Positions 26,692 through 34,669 are shown, counted from the stretch's first letter. The stretch is 42,686 nucleotides of DNA from Gemmatimonadota bacterium (GCA_031127225.1 JARIEV010000012.1:1-42686), one strand, 5' to 3'. The notes: generated by a model from the letters alone, not told the origin. Numbers and translations are program-made.

Positions 26692-27434
26692 GTGAGGGGG
26701 CCCGAGTGGCAGCGCCCGCCGGCTCTGGTCCCAGTGGGACGCCGGCGGTCGAACTGTCGGCGTTGCGCTTCTCGTACAAGAAGGGGCGCGACGTGCTGGC
26801 CATCGACTCGCTGTCGATCGCGCGCGGCGAGACGGTCTTTCTGCACGGGCCGAGTGGCAGTGGCAAAACCACGCTCCTCGGCCTTCTTGCCGGTGTCCTG
26901 CAGGCGACCAGCGGGAGTGTCCGCGTGCTTGGCCACGACTTCTCGACCATGTCGGGCGGGGCCCGCGATGCGTTTCGGGCGCGGCATCTGGGCTACGTAT
27001 TCCAGATGTTCAATCTCATCCCGTATCTCCCGGTACGGGAGAACATCCTGCTTCCCGTCCGGCTCGAGCCGGCCCGTCGCGAGCGACTGGGTGGACGTTC
27101 GCTCGACGACGCCGTGCGCGACATTGCGTCGCAACTCGACATCGCGCAGTACCTCGATTCGCCCATTTCGGAGTTGAGTGTGGGGCAGCAGCAGCGCGTC
27201 GCGGCGGCGCGCGCCCTGATGGGAAGCCCCGAGGTGGTGATTGCTGACGAGCCCACCAGCGCGCTCGACACCGATCGGCGCGAACGGTTCCTGAAGCTGC
27301 TCTTCGCGTCGTGCGCCAAGGCCAAGGCCACGCTCATCTTCGTGAGCCACGACCACACGCTGATGCCGTTGTTCTCGCGCACCGTGGAGCTGATGGAGAT
27401 CAATCGCGCCGCCAAGGTCGGAGCGGACGCATGA
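26688..27434 (+). CDS. ABC transporter ATP-binding protein, MacB/LolD-type
   Basis: 248 aa. Walker A GPSGSGKTT, Q-loop in VFQMFNLIPYLP, signature LSVGQQQRV, Walker B VVIADEPTSALD, and H-loop VSHDHTLM. The LSVGQ signature and VFQ.FNL sequence are typical of the MacB/LolD/FtsE group, which drives mechanotransmission-type permeases rather than classical channels. An N-terminal extension of about 20 residues (EGARVAAPAGSGPSGTP) precedes the first strand. It starts inside the DUF3299 stop (ATGA) and is followed 10 nt later by the permease. Confidence 0.93.
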   Translation: MSEGARVAAPAGSGPSGTPAVELSALRFSYKKGRDVLAIDSLSIARGETVFLHGPSGSGKTTLLGLLAGVLQATSGSVRVLGHDFSTMSGGARDAFRARHLGYVFQMFNLIPYLPVRENILLPVRLEPARRERLGGRSLDDAVRDIASQLDIAQYLDSPISELSVGQQQRVAAARALMGSPEVVIADEPTSALDTDRRERFLKLLFASCAKAKATLIFVSHDHTLMPLFSRTVELMEINRAAKVGADA

Positions 27435-27444
27435 GGACATCACC

Positions 27445-29043
27445 GTGATGATGATTCTGCGTCTGGCCCTCACATCGCTGCGGAGCCGACTGCTGACCAC
27501 GTCGCTGACGGTGGCGTCGATCGCGCTCAGCGTGACGTTGCTGGTCGGCATCGAGAATGTGCGGGCGGGTGTGCGTGACAGTTTCGCCGGCACCATTCGC
27601 GGTGTCGACTTGATCGTCGGCGCGCGCGGCGGCACGCTGCAGGTGTTGTTGAGTGCGGTGTTCGGCATCGGCTCCCCGTCCGGATCGGTGAAGCTGTCCA
27701 CGATGGAGCGGTGGCAGGCGCATCCGGCCGTGAAGTGGGTGGTGCCATACTCGCTCGGCGACAGTCATCGCGGCTTCCGCGTGGTGGGCACGACGCCGGA
27801 GTTCTACGAGCGGTACCGCTTTCGCAAAAACGGACGGATCGTCTTTGCCTCTGGACGCGCGGCCGTGGCCGATACGGAAGTGGTGATCGGCAGCGAGGCG
27901 GCGGAGAAGCTGGGCTACACGATCGGCACGCCGGTGGTGGTGGTGCACGGGCTGCGCGACATCGGTACGTCCAGCCATGAAGCGCATCCCTTCACCGTGG
28001 TCGGGATTCTCGGGCGCACGTTCACGCCGATCGATCGGTCGGTGTATGTGACGCTGGGTGGGATTGAGGCGATGCATGAGCCGGAGGCTGCCGGGGGGAT
28101 CGCTGGGTCGTCGATGGCGTCGGCGGAGGTAGCAGGAGGGAGGGTATCAGGGGGGAGGGGGCAGGGGGGAACGGCGCAACCTTCCGTCGCGAAGCCGAGC
28201 GCGAAGGCGGCAGCCATCATTGCGGCGAACAAGCAGCGAGCGGCGGCGATGGCGCCGCCTCCGGGGACGCCGATGGTGATGCCGGGTGCGGAGCCGCCGC
28301 CGGGGACGCCGCTGGTGATGCCGGGAGCGAGTCCGCCGCCGGGGACGCCGCTGGTGATGCCGGGAGCTGAGCCGCCGCCGAGTGCGCTGCCGGAAGTGAA
28401 GGCGGCGGCGGTGGAGCAGCGGGCGGCGGAGCCGGCCGTTTCGAGCGCAGCGAAGGCAGTGGTTGCTGAGCCAGCGCACAATCACGGCGACGATCAGATC
28501 ACGGCCTTCTTCGTGGGGACCAAGAACCGCTTCGAAGCGCTGATGCTGCAGCGTGAGATGAACACCGATCTGGTGGAGCCGCTCACGGCGGTCATTCCCG
28601 GTGTGGCGCTCGGCGAGCTGTGGCAGAACATCGGCAGCGCCGAGGTGGGACTGCGCGTGATCGCGATCTTTGCCGTGGCGATCGGCCTGACCGGCATGCT
28701 TGTGGCGTTGTACTCGTCGCTCGAAGCGCGTCGTCGCGAGATGGCGATTCTGCGTGCGGTGGGCGCCGGGCCGCGCATGATCATCTCGTTGCTTGTGCTC
28801 GAGAGCGGCCTGCTCGCGCTGCTGGGGTGCCTCATCGGCGTGGCCGCTGTGTACCTCGGATTGTTCGTGGCGCAGGGGCCGATCGAACAGCGGTTCGGTC
28901 TGCACCTCGCGTTGCATCCGCTCCGCTCAACGGAATGGACCTATCTCGCCGTTGTCATGGGTGCCGGCCTTCTGATCGGCTTTGTTCCGGCGTGGAAGGC
29001 GTACCGTACTTCACTCGTGGATGGATTGAGTCCGCGGGCCTGA
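27445..29043 (+). CDS. FtsX-like ABC permease with repeat-containing periplasmic linker
   Basis: 532 aa from the GTG at 27445, with GAGGA 7 nt upstream; two ATGs follow directly. The first membrane helix is about 14-36 (LLTTSLTVASIALSVTLLVG). A periplasmic MacB-PCD-like domain runs about 45-210 and a low-complexity linker about 212-348. Three C-terminal helices follow (about 410-430, 450-485, 500-525) in the FtsX arrangement. The linker contains a Gly-rich patch encoded by a G-quadruplex-like tract and three 13-residue repeats of PPPGTPLVMPGAE type, then AHNHGDD before the domain resumes at FFVGTKNRFEALML. It forms a unit with the preceding ATPase and DUF3299 protein. The substrate is unknown; a metal link is inference. 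Confidence 0.88.
   Translation: MMMILRLALTSLRSRLLTTSLTVASIALSVTLLVGIENVRAGVRDSFAGTIRGVDLIVGARGGTLQVLLSAVFGIGSPSGSVKLSTMERWQAHPAVKWVVPYSLGDSHRGFRVVGTTPEFYERYRFRKNGRIVFASGRAAVADTEVVIGSEAAEKLGYTIGTPVVVVHGLRDIGTSSHEAHPFTVVGILGRTFTPIDRSVYVTLGGIEAMHEPEAAGGIAGSSMASAEVAGGRVSGGRGQGGTAQPSVAKPSAKAAAIIAANKQRAAAMAPPPGTPMVMPGAEPPPGTPLVMPGASPPPGTPLVMPGAEPPPSALPEVKAAAVEQRAAEPAVSSAAKAVVAEPAHNHGDDQITAFFVGTKNRFEALMLQREMNTDLVEPLTAVIPGVALGELWQNIGSAEVGLRVIAIFAVAIGLTGMLVALYSSLEARRREMAILRAVGAGPRMIISLLVLESGLLALLGCLIGVAAVYLGLFVAQGPIEQRFGLHLALHPLRSTEWTYLAVVMGAGLLIGFVPAWKAYRTSLVDGLSPRA
28138..28169 (+). other. Intragenic G-quadruplex-like tract
   Basis: Five G-runs of 3, 3, 6, 5 and 6 bases separated by loops of 1, 5, 1 and 2 nt lie on the coding strand inside the permease gene. 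This satisfies the usual G4 pattern in both DNA and mRNA. It encodes a Gly/Arg-rich part of the periplasmic linker (GGRVSGGRGQGG). Confidence 0.7.
28255..28371 (+). repeat. Three 39-bp tandem repeats in the permease gene
   Basis: Three in-frame copies of a 39-bp unit encode PPPGTPxVMPGA(E/S). Copies two and three differ at few bases, indicating recent expansion. A partial fourth unit begins at 28372. Because 39 is a multiple of 3, copy-number change would keep the frame. Confidence 0.9.
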
Positions 29044-29088
29044 CGCCGCGCGCACTCTCGCGTTTCTCACCGAACACCAGAACATCGT

Positions 29089-30726
29089 ATGCGTTCATTC
29101 TCAGCTCTCGGTCTGCTGTTCGCGGCGACCGCCTCTGCCGCATCCTCCGTGTCGGCGCAGCCCGGTCGCGGCCCTTCACCGGTGGCCAAGAACATTCAGG
29201 CGCTGCCGGTCGATCCGGCGCCGTCGTATGTCCGCAAGGATGCGCCTACCGATCCCGTCATCCTGAAGCTGTGGGAAGAGGGGATGCAGCGGTCGCAAGC
29301 CGGCACGCTGGCGCAGCAGCTGCTCGATTCCGTAGGCCCGCGTCTCACCGGCTCACCGAACATGAATCGCGCGCAGGATTGGCTGCTGGCCACGTACAAG
29401 CAGTTCGGCGTGTCCGCGCGCAAGGAGCAGTACGGTACCTGGAATTCGTGGAAGCGGGGGACGGCGTTCGCGCAGCTCACGGCGCCGCGCGTGAAGGCGC
29501 TCGAGATCAACATGCTGTCGTGGAGCGGCAATACGGCGGGCAAGTGGGCCGAGGGCGACGTGGTCGTCGTGAAGCCGTACCAGTCGCCCGAGGAGTTCGC
29601 GGCGTGGCTGCCGAGCGTGAAGGGGAAGATCGTGCTGGCGTCGGCGCCGCGCCTTACCTGCCGGCCAGCGGCGCAGATGGCGGAGTTTGCGATGCCGAGT
29701 ACACAAGCGTCTCTCGATTCGATGCAGCGCGATGTGTCGGCCATGTATCAGGGCGTCACGCAGCGCGTGCCGACCTTCTACAGCGATGTGAAGGCGGCGG
29801 GTGCCGTGGCGGTGTTCGAATCGAACTATTCGCAGTATCCGGGCGTGAACAAGATCTTCGGCTCGCCGCGTAACGCCGCGCTGCCCACGTTCGACGTGGG
29901 ATGCGAAGACTACGGCATGCTGTTCCGTCTCGCGCAAAACAAGCAGGGCCCGAAGGTACGCCTGATGGCGGAATCCGAAGCGCTCGGCGACAAGCCGGTG
30001 TTCAATGTGATCGCCGAGATCAAGGGCGCCACCAAGCCCGACGAATACGTGGTGCTCTCGGCGCACTTCGACAGCTGGGAAGGACACTCAGGCGCGACCG
30101 ACAACGCCACGGGTTCGATCACGATGATGGAAGCGCTGCGCATTCTGAAGACGGTGTATCCGAAGCCGTCGCGCACGATTCTGGTGGGGCATTGGAGCGG
30201 CGAAGAGCAGGGGCTGAACGGTTCAGGCTCGTTCACTGCCGATCATCCGGAAGTCGTGAAGGGGCTGCAGTTCGCCTTCAATCAGGACAACGGCACGGGT
30301 CGCGTGGTGAGCACGGGGCCGGGGCTGCACCCGGAGAACGGTCCGCGGCTGGCGCAGTACATGAGCCAGATGCCGTCGCAGTTCACGCAGTACATCCGCC
30401 TCTCGGGTCCGTCGGGAATCGGCGCCGGTTCGGATGACGCGTCATTCCGCTGCTGGGGCGCGCCGGCGGTTGGCCTCGGTGCGCTGAACTGGGACTACAG
30501 CAACAGCACGTGGCACACGAACCGCGACGCGTTCGACAAGATCATCATCGATGATCTGAAGCACAACGCGACGCTCACCGCGATGTTCGTGTACCTCGCC
30601 AGCGAAGATGCCGAGAAGAGCTCGCGCGTGCTGGTCGATCCGATCCCCGGTGGACGCCCGGGGCAGGTGATTACGGTGCCGAGTTGCGGGAAGCCGCAGC
30701 GGGATGCGACGCAGTATCGGCGGTGA
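29089..30726 (+). CDS. Secreted M28 family metallopeptidase
   Basis: 545 aa. A signal peptide (MRSFSALGLLFAATASAASS) has a likely cleavage at SVSA-QP. A PA-like insert occupies about 130-285. The catalytic M28 domain follows from about 305, with zinc ligands His/Asp in SAHFDSWEG, bridging Asp in GATDNATGS, the catalytic and metal Glu pair in SGEEQGLNG, Asp in FNQDNGTG, and the last His in STWHTNRDAFD. M28 enzymes are aminopeptidases or carboxypeptidases; this one is probably an exported exopeptidase for peptide feeding. It lies 45 nt after the permease and may be independently expressed. The 3' side converges with ruvA across element D. Confidence 0.93.
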   Translation: MRSFSALGLLFAATASAASSVSAQPGRGPSPVAKNIQALPVDPAPSYVRKDAPTDPVILKLWEEGMQRSQAGTLAQQLLDSVGPRLTGSPNMNRAQDWLLATYKQFGVSARKEQYGTWNSWKRGTAFAQLTAPRVKALEINMLSWSGNTAGKWAEGDVVVVKPYQSPEEFAAWLPSVKGKIVLASAPRLTCRPAAQMAEFAMPSTQASLDSMQRDVSAMYQGVTQRVPTFYSDVKAAGAVAVFESNYSQYPGVNKIFGSPRNAALPTFDVGCEDYGMLFRLAQNKQGPKVRLMAESEALGDKPVFNVIAEIKGATKPDEYVVLSAHFDSWEGHSGATDNATGSITMMEALRILKTVYPKPSRTILVGHWSGEEQGLNGSGSFTADHPEVVKGLQFAFNQDNGTGRVVSTGPGLHPENGPRLAQYMSQMPSQFTQYIRLSGPSGIGAGSDDASFRCWGAPAVGLGALNWDYSNSTWHTNRDAFDKIIIDDLKHNATLTAMFVYLASEDAEKSSRVLVDPIPGGRPGQVITVPSCGKPQRDATQYRR

Positions 30727-30752
30727 GCCGGGATTGGTGCTGGGGCGATCGA

Positions 30753-30846
30753 CTCACGTGAGTTTTGGGTTGTGAGTGAAAGTTTGGAGTGTTGAGTTGA
30801 AACTCACGACTTGAAACTTCAACTCACCACTCCACGCTCACGTGAG
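30753..30846. repeat. Imperfect hairpin bounded by CTCACGTGAG (element D)
   Basis: Both ends are the identical palindrome CTCACGTGAG (30753-30762 and 30837-30846). The next 34 nt of each arm match at about 22 positions when inverted. Arms consist of GAGTTT/TGAGTT/GAGTG words, the same vocabulary as element C. It lies between the convergent M28 peptidase and ruvA genes; the remaining bases to 30874 hold nothing recognisable. Confidence 0.85.
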
Positions 30847-30874
30847 TCTCTGCCGCCGAGCACCGACGCTCGCG

Positions 30875-31471
30875 CTACTTCGCCGTGAGCCGCCCCAAGG
30901 CCGCCCGCACCGCCGCCCCCACATCCCCGCCCGCGCCGCTCTCCATGACGCCGCGCACCGCGCGGTCTGCATCCGTCTGGTTGTAGCCCAGTGCGACCAG
31001 CGCACGGATCGCGTCGTCGGCCACCGGGCTTGCAACGACACCCGCCGCCGTCGGCGCGGAGCCTACGGTGTCCATCTTGTCGGCTAGATCGAGAATGATC
31101 TGCTCGGCCTTCTTCCGACCCACGCGCGGGACGCGCATCAGCGTGGTGATGTCCTTCTCGCGCAGCGCGCGGACCACGCGTTCGGGTGTGAGCGACGACA
31201 GGATGCCAAGCGCAAGCGCGGGGCCGACGCCTTTGGCCACGAGCAGCCGCTGAAACACCGCGCGATCGTAGCGATCGGAGAACCCGTACAAGTGCCACGC
31301 GTCTTCGCGCACGGCGAGATGCGTGTGCAACGTGACCGTCGCGCCCTCCTGCGGGAGTGACTCGAAGACGGAGAGCGGAATGAGGCACTCGTAGCCCACA
31401 CCGCCCGCTGTCAGGATTTCTACGCGATCGAGTTCGCGATGGACGAGGGTGCCGGAGACGAGAGCGATCAT
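30875..31471 (-). CDS. ruvA: Holliday junction branch migration complex subunit RuvA
   Basis: 198 aa from the ATG overlapping the ruvC stop (ATGA). Domain I is an OB fold (MIALVSGTLVHRELDRVEILTAGGVGYE..TLHTHLAVREDAWHLYGF). Domain II carries the two HhH motifs (LLVAKGVGPALALGIL and LMRVPRVGRKKAEQIILDL). A flexible linker and the RuvB-contacting domain III (DDAIRALVALGYNQTDADRAV) follow. RuvA binds four-way junctions as a tetramer. It is the last gene of yebC-ruvC-ruvA. Confidence 0.97.
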   Translation of the reverse strand: MIALVSGTLVHRELDRVEILTAGGVGYECLIPLSVFESLPQEGATVTLHTHLAVREDAWHLYGFSDRYDRAVFQRLLVAKGVGPALALGILSSLTPERVVRALREKDITTLMRVPRVGRKKAEQIILDLADKMDTVGSAPTAAGVVASPVADDAIRALVALGYNQTDADRAVRGVMESGAGGDVGAAVRAALGRLTAK

Positions 31472-32004
31472 TTCACGGGATTGGAGAGAGGGATGCGCAT
31501 CGCCGGCAGCTCGGGGAGCTTCGGTCGCGATGACATGAGGCAGGCGCAGAGCGCGGCGGCCACGCCGTCGGCCGCGTCGGCGGGCTGCGGTGCACTTTTG
31601 AGGCGCAGCAGGCGCGCCACCATGAACTGCACCTGCTCCTTCGTGGCAGCGCCGGTGCCGGTGATCGCCTTCTTGATCTCGGCCGGCGGATACTCGCAGA
31701 TCGTGAGTGCGGCCTTTTGCGCGGCGAGGAGAATCACGCCGCGCGCGTGACCGAGCACGATCGTGGTGCGCACATTCTTGGCGTAGAACACGTCTTCGAC
31801 GGACATCGTGTCGGGACGGTGCCGTGCCAGCACTTCCTCGACCCCCTCGTGGATCTCCAGCAGCCGCTGCGGGAGCGGGTCTTTGGCGGTGGTGCGGATG
31901 ACGCCGCACTCCACGAGGGTCGCGATGCGGCCGTCAAAGGCGACCACACCGTACCCCGTGACGGCGGTGCCCGGATCGATCCCGAGCACCAGCAACGGAC
32001 TCAC
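31468..32004 (-). CDS. ruvC: Crossover junction endodeoxyribonuclease RuvC
   Basis: 178 aa from a GTG overlapping the yebC stop (GTGA). The RNase H-like resolvase cleaves Holliday junctions symmetrically. The acidic residues are present: Asp10 (LGIDPGTAVTGYG), Glu70 (SVEDVFYAKN), and Asp143 and Asp146 (PADAADGVAAAL). The C-terminal tail after ALCACL is about 20 residues longer than the core. The position between yebC and ruvA is the common bacterial order. Confidence 0.97.
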   Translation of the reverse strand: MSPLLVLGIDPGTAVTGYGVVAFDGRIATLVECGVIRTTAKDPLPQRLLEIHEGVEEVLARHRPDTMSVEDVFYAKNVRTTIVLGHARGVILLAAQKAALTICEYPPAEIKKAITGTGAATKEQVQFMVARLLRLKSAPQPADAADGVAAALCACLMSSRPKLPELPAMRIPLSNPVK

Positions 32005-32744
32005 GCCTCGGCCAGCGCGTCGTCGTCCATCTCGAAGTTCGCATCGACCTTCTGCACGTCGTCGAGCTCTTCGAGCGCTTCGAGCAACTTCATGAGCTGT
32101 TCGGCGGCCGCGCCTTCAACCTTCACCGTGCTTTTCGGCACCCAGGCGAGTTCGGCATCCGCCACCTTGTACTTCTTCGACTCGAGGCCTTCCTTCGTCG
32201 CGTGCAGCGCACCCGGATCGGTCGTGATCGTGAACTCGGTATCGTCGCGCACCACATCGTCGGCACCAGCCTCAAGCGCGGCTTCGATCAGCGTGTCTTC
32301 GGCGACCCCCTCGGCGGACACGGACATCTGTCCCTTGCGCTCAAAAAGGTACGCCACCGAGTTGCTGGAGCCCATGTTGCCATGGTTGCGCGATAGCTTG
32401 TGCCGCACATCGGCCACGGTCCGCGTGGGATTGTCGGTGACCGCCTGGATCATGATGGCCACGCCGCCGGGACCGTACGCCTCGTACAGCACTTCGACGT
32501 AGTCCACGCCTTCGAGTTCGCCCGTGCCCTTCTTGATGGCACGGTCGATGTTGTCCTTGGGCATTGACACGGCCTTCGCGTTGTCGATGGCGGTGCGCAG
32601 GCGAGGATTGCCGCCGGGATCACCCCCGCCAAGCTTGGCGGCCATGGTGATTTCGCGGATCAGCCGTGTGAAGAGCGCGCCGCGCTTGTTGTCGGTCGCG
32701 GCCTTGGCGCGCTTGATCGTCTTCCATTTGCTATGTCCTGCCAT
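32001..32744 (-). CDS. yebC: YebC/PmpR family protein
   Basis: 247 aa from the ATG at 32744 (MAGHSKWKTIKRAKAATDNKRG), the invariant family start; the 32 upstream in-frame codons are shadow. Conserved segments are MPKDNIDRAIKKGTGE, YEAYGPGGVAIMIQAVTDNPTRT and MGSSNSVAYLFERKG. YebC proteins have been described as transcriptional regulators and more recently as ribosome-associated factors helping proline-rich stretches. It heads the ruvCA operon. The leader up to 32818 is comparatively AT-rich near 32798-32808 on the plus strand and probably holds the promoter, but no exact box is assigned. Confidence 0.96.
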   Translation of the reverse strand: MAGHSKWKTIKRAKAATDNKRGALFTRLIREITMAAKLGGGDPGGNPRLRTAIDNAKAVSMPKDNIDRAIKKGTGELEGVDYVEVLYEAYGPGGVAIMIQAVTDNPTRTVADVRHKLSRNHGNMGSSNSVAYLFERKGQMSVSAEGVAEDTLIEAALEAGADDVVRDDTEFTITTDPGALHATKEGLESKKYKVADAELAWVPKSTVKVEGAAAEQLMKLLEALEELDDVQKVDANFEMDDDALAEA

Positions 32745-32818
32745 CGCCCTGCCCCGTTTGATGCGGATATGGGTGTCATCCAACCGATACCGGGAAAAAT
32801 AATGCCGAGAGGGGCAGC

Positions 32819-33338
32819 GGTGTGAAAACCCACGGCTCACGGCTCACGGCCCACGGCCCACAGCCTCAAGCTCCAAGCACGAGCGCTCACAGCTCACAGC
32901 TCCTAGGCTTAAGGCGATCAAGCTCTGGGCGATCTGCCGTGGGCCATGGGCCATCGGCCATGAGCGGATTCCACGTTGATAAAAAACTGCTGCAAGGGGC
33001 GGCGGTGTGAAAACCCACGGCTCACGGCCCACGGCCCACGGCCCATGGCCCACAGCCTCAAGCTCCAAGCACGAGCGCTCACAGCTCACAGCTCCCAGGC
33101 TTAAGGCGATCAAGCTCTGGGCGATCTGCCATGGGCCATGGGCCATCGGCCATGAGCGGATTCCACGTTGAGAAAACACTGCGGCAAGGGGCGGCGGTGC
33201 GAAAACCCACGGCTCACGGCCCACGGCCGACAGCTCAGGGCGTCAAGCGCAAAGCACGAGGACTCACAGCTCACAGCTCCCAGGCTTAAGGCGATCAAGC
33301 TCTGGGCGATCGGCCGTCAGCCGTGGGCCGTGAGCGTA
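32819..33338. repeat. Three tandem copies of a ~187-bp palindromic repeat (element E)
   Basis: Copies begin with GGTG(T/C)GAAAACCC at 32819, 33004 and 33196, giving periods of 185 and 192 bp; the third is shortened and more diverged. Each copy starts with CTCACGGCCCACGG words and ends with GGCCATGGGCCATCGGCCATGAG-like words, which are their rough inverse. Between them lies a core containing AGGCTTAAGGCGATCAAGC. The outer vocabulary is that of element B at 13094-13280. This explains most of the 604-nt gap between yebC and the next gene. There are no spacers, so it is not CRISPR, and no ORF in it is credible. Confidence 0.92.
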
Positions 33339-33348
33339 TCCCTCCGTG

Positions 33349-34188
33349 CTACTCCTCCAGCACATCCTCAAACCGGCAGTACCGCCGGTCAAAGTACAAA
33401 TCGATGTAGCCCTTCGCGCCGTCCCGATGCTTGAGGACCAGCAATTCGGCGGCGCCTGACACCCCGAGATCTGCCTCGTACAACTCTTCGCGATACAGCC
33501 CCAGCACCAGATCGGCGTGGGTGCCGATGGCGCCGCCGAGTCCGAAGTCGGTGAGGCGGGGGCGCCGATCGAGCCGGCTCTGCTCGAGTTGCGGGAGGTG
33601 GGCCGTGAGCAGCACCACAACGTTGCGCTCGAGGGCAAGTCGCTTGAGCGACAGGACCGCGTAACCCAGCGCTTCGTCGCGACCGGCGTCGCGCGTCAGC
33701 AGGCATTCGAGCGGATCGACCACCACAAGGGGCACGTCGGGGGTACCCCGTATGGCGTCGGCCACGGCACTGATGGCTCCCGTGGTCAGCGTGTCGATCA
33801 CCGGGGGCCGGTCGCGCAGCATCACCGCCGCCGCGGCCAGTCGGGCGCGCTCGACGTCGGTGACCACCCCGAGCCGGAGCGACTCGAGCGGAACCTTCGC
33901 CCCCATAGCCAGTGCACGCTCGTAGGCTCGCTCGGCCGGCATCTCACCGGTCAGCAGTAGCGCGCGCGGGGTAATCCGGAGGGCGATCGCGAGTGCAAGG
34001 GCAGAGGTTCCCGCGCTGTCGTCACCGCCCATCACCACCAGGTCGCCGCGCCGGAATCCGCCGCCGATGGCCCGGTCAATGGACGGGAAGCGCGACGGAA
34101 TCATCCCGGGATCCACCTCGCCGGGTGCGGCGCGGTCGAGTCGCCCGACCACGCGGGTGAGCGGCGAGATGTCGGTGGGGTGTGTCAC
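33349..34188 (-). CDS. Stand-alone DnaB-like RecA-fold protein without Walker A lysine
   Basis: 279 aa from a GTG overlapping the upstream gene's stop (GTGA). It aligns by eye with the C-terminal motor domain of replicative helicase DnaB. Matching segments are IDRAIGGGFRRGDLVVMGG, LLLTGEMPAERAYERAL (SLEM-like Glu82), LVVVDPLECLL (Walker B Asp158), RPRLTDFGLGGAIGTHADLVL and the arginine-finger-like KHRDG (Arg255). The P-loop reads G-DDSA-GTS: Thr61 replaces the invariant Lys, and the DnaB N-terminal domain is absent. ATP hydrolysis is therefore doubtful. It could be a regulatory or structural partner for a helicase or recombinase; that is inference. Element E begins about 10 nt past its stop. 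Confidence 0.8.
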   Translation of the reverse strand: MTHPTDISPLTRVVGRLDRAAPGEVDPGMIPSRFPSIDRAIGGGFRRGDLVVMGGDDSAGTSALALAIALRITPRALLLTGEMPAERAYERALAMGAKVPLESLRLGVVTDVERARLAAAAVMLRDRPPVIDTLTTGAISAVADAIRGTPDVPLVVVDPLECLLTRDAGRDEALGYAVLSLKRLALERNVVVLLTAHLPQLEQSRLDRRPRLTDFGLGGAIGTHADLVLGLYREELYEADLGVSGAAELLVLKHRDGAKGYIDLYFDRRYCRFEDVLEE

Positions 34189-34580
34189 GCGCTCGCGAGC
34201 TGACGGGCGAGGCGTTCGAGTTCCTGCACCGATGATCCGTCCAGATGCGCGCCGGTCGCCGCCACGAGGGCGCGCAGCGCGCCGGCCGCCGCCAGCGGCG
34301 CCCCGGTGCTCGCTTCGACACAGCGCGCAAAAGGGACGCGCGTCGCGGCGGGCAACGCCAGTGATGCCAGCCACACCTTGGCGGCGGCGGCCCGCGTGGC
34401 ACGCTCCGCTTCGCCGAGGGCATCGCCGCCCGTCACGCTCTGAGCGAGACGGGCGGTGAGGAGCGCGGCCAGCGCCACCTCCCGACCACCGCCCAGCGGC
34501 AAGCGCCCCGCCAGTGCGGCCAGGGCGGGGAACGGAAAACGCAGCGGGTCGAGCGCGAAGGGGAGGGGATCGGCGAACAC
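34185..34580 (-). CDS. Small helical protein of unknown function
   Basis: 131 aa from a GTG at 34580 (MFADPLPFALDPLRFPFPAL). GGAGGGG lies 13 nt upstream, which is far for this start, so the exact start is uncertain. A Pro/Phe-rich head is followed by Ala/Leu-rich helices (REVALAALLTARLAQSV, AERATRAAAAKVWLASLAL, ALRALVAATGAHL) and ends ELERLARQLASA. No domain is recognised. The stop overlaps the start of the DnaB-like gene (GTGA), so the two are likely co-translated and may act together. It diverges from the porX-like gene. Confidence 0.65.
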   Translation of the reverse strand: MFADPLPFALDPLRFPFPALAALAGRLPLGGGREVALAALLTARLAQSVTGGDALGEAERATRAAAAKVWLASLALPAATRVPFARCVEASTGAPLAAAGALRALVAATGAHLDGSSVQELERLARQLASA

Positions 34581-34661
34581 GGGGAAAACATAACCCCTCC
34601 GGCGCCGGGCGGTGCGGCACCCATCGTGCGAGGACGCTAGACCGTGGTCCCGCTGATCGGG

Positions 34662-34669
34662 TACCTTTC
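34662..34669 (+). promoter_or_regulatory. TACCTTTC promoter-like box before porX
   Basis: TACCTTTC matches 7 of 8 letters of TAnnTTTG and ends 4 nt before the ATG at 34674, again pointing to a start of transcription at or near the start codon. Weak on its own; it gains value from the similar placement of the boxes at 7905 and 26047. Confidence 0.3.

Noticed and set aside
31472-31909. 344-aa version of RuvA extended upstream
   Set aside because: The invariant RuvA start MIALVSG lies at 31471 and overlaps the ruvC stop; the extension is ruvC read in another frame.
32819-33338. CRISPR array
   Set aside because: Units are ~187 bp, contiguous, and have no unique spacers; no cas genes are present.
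32822-33434. Short ORFs within element E on both strands
   Set aside because: Their translations repeat with the DNA unit and change frame between copies; no start or ribosome binding signal is consistent.
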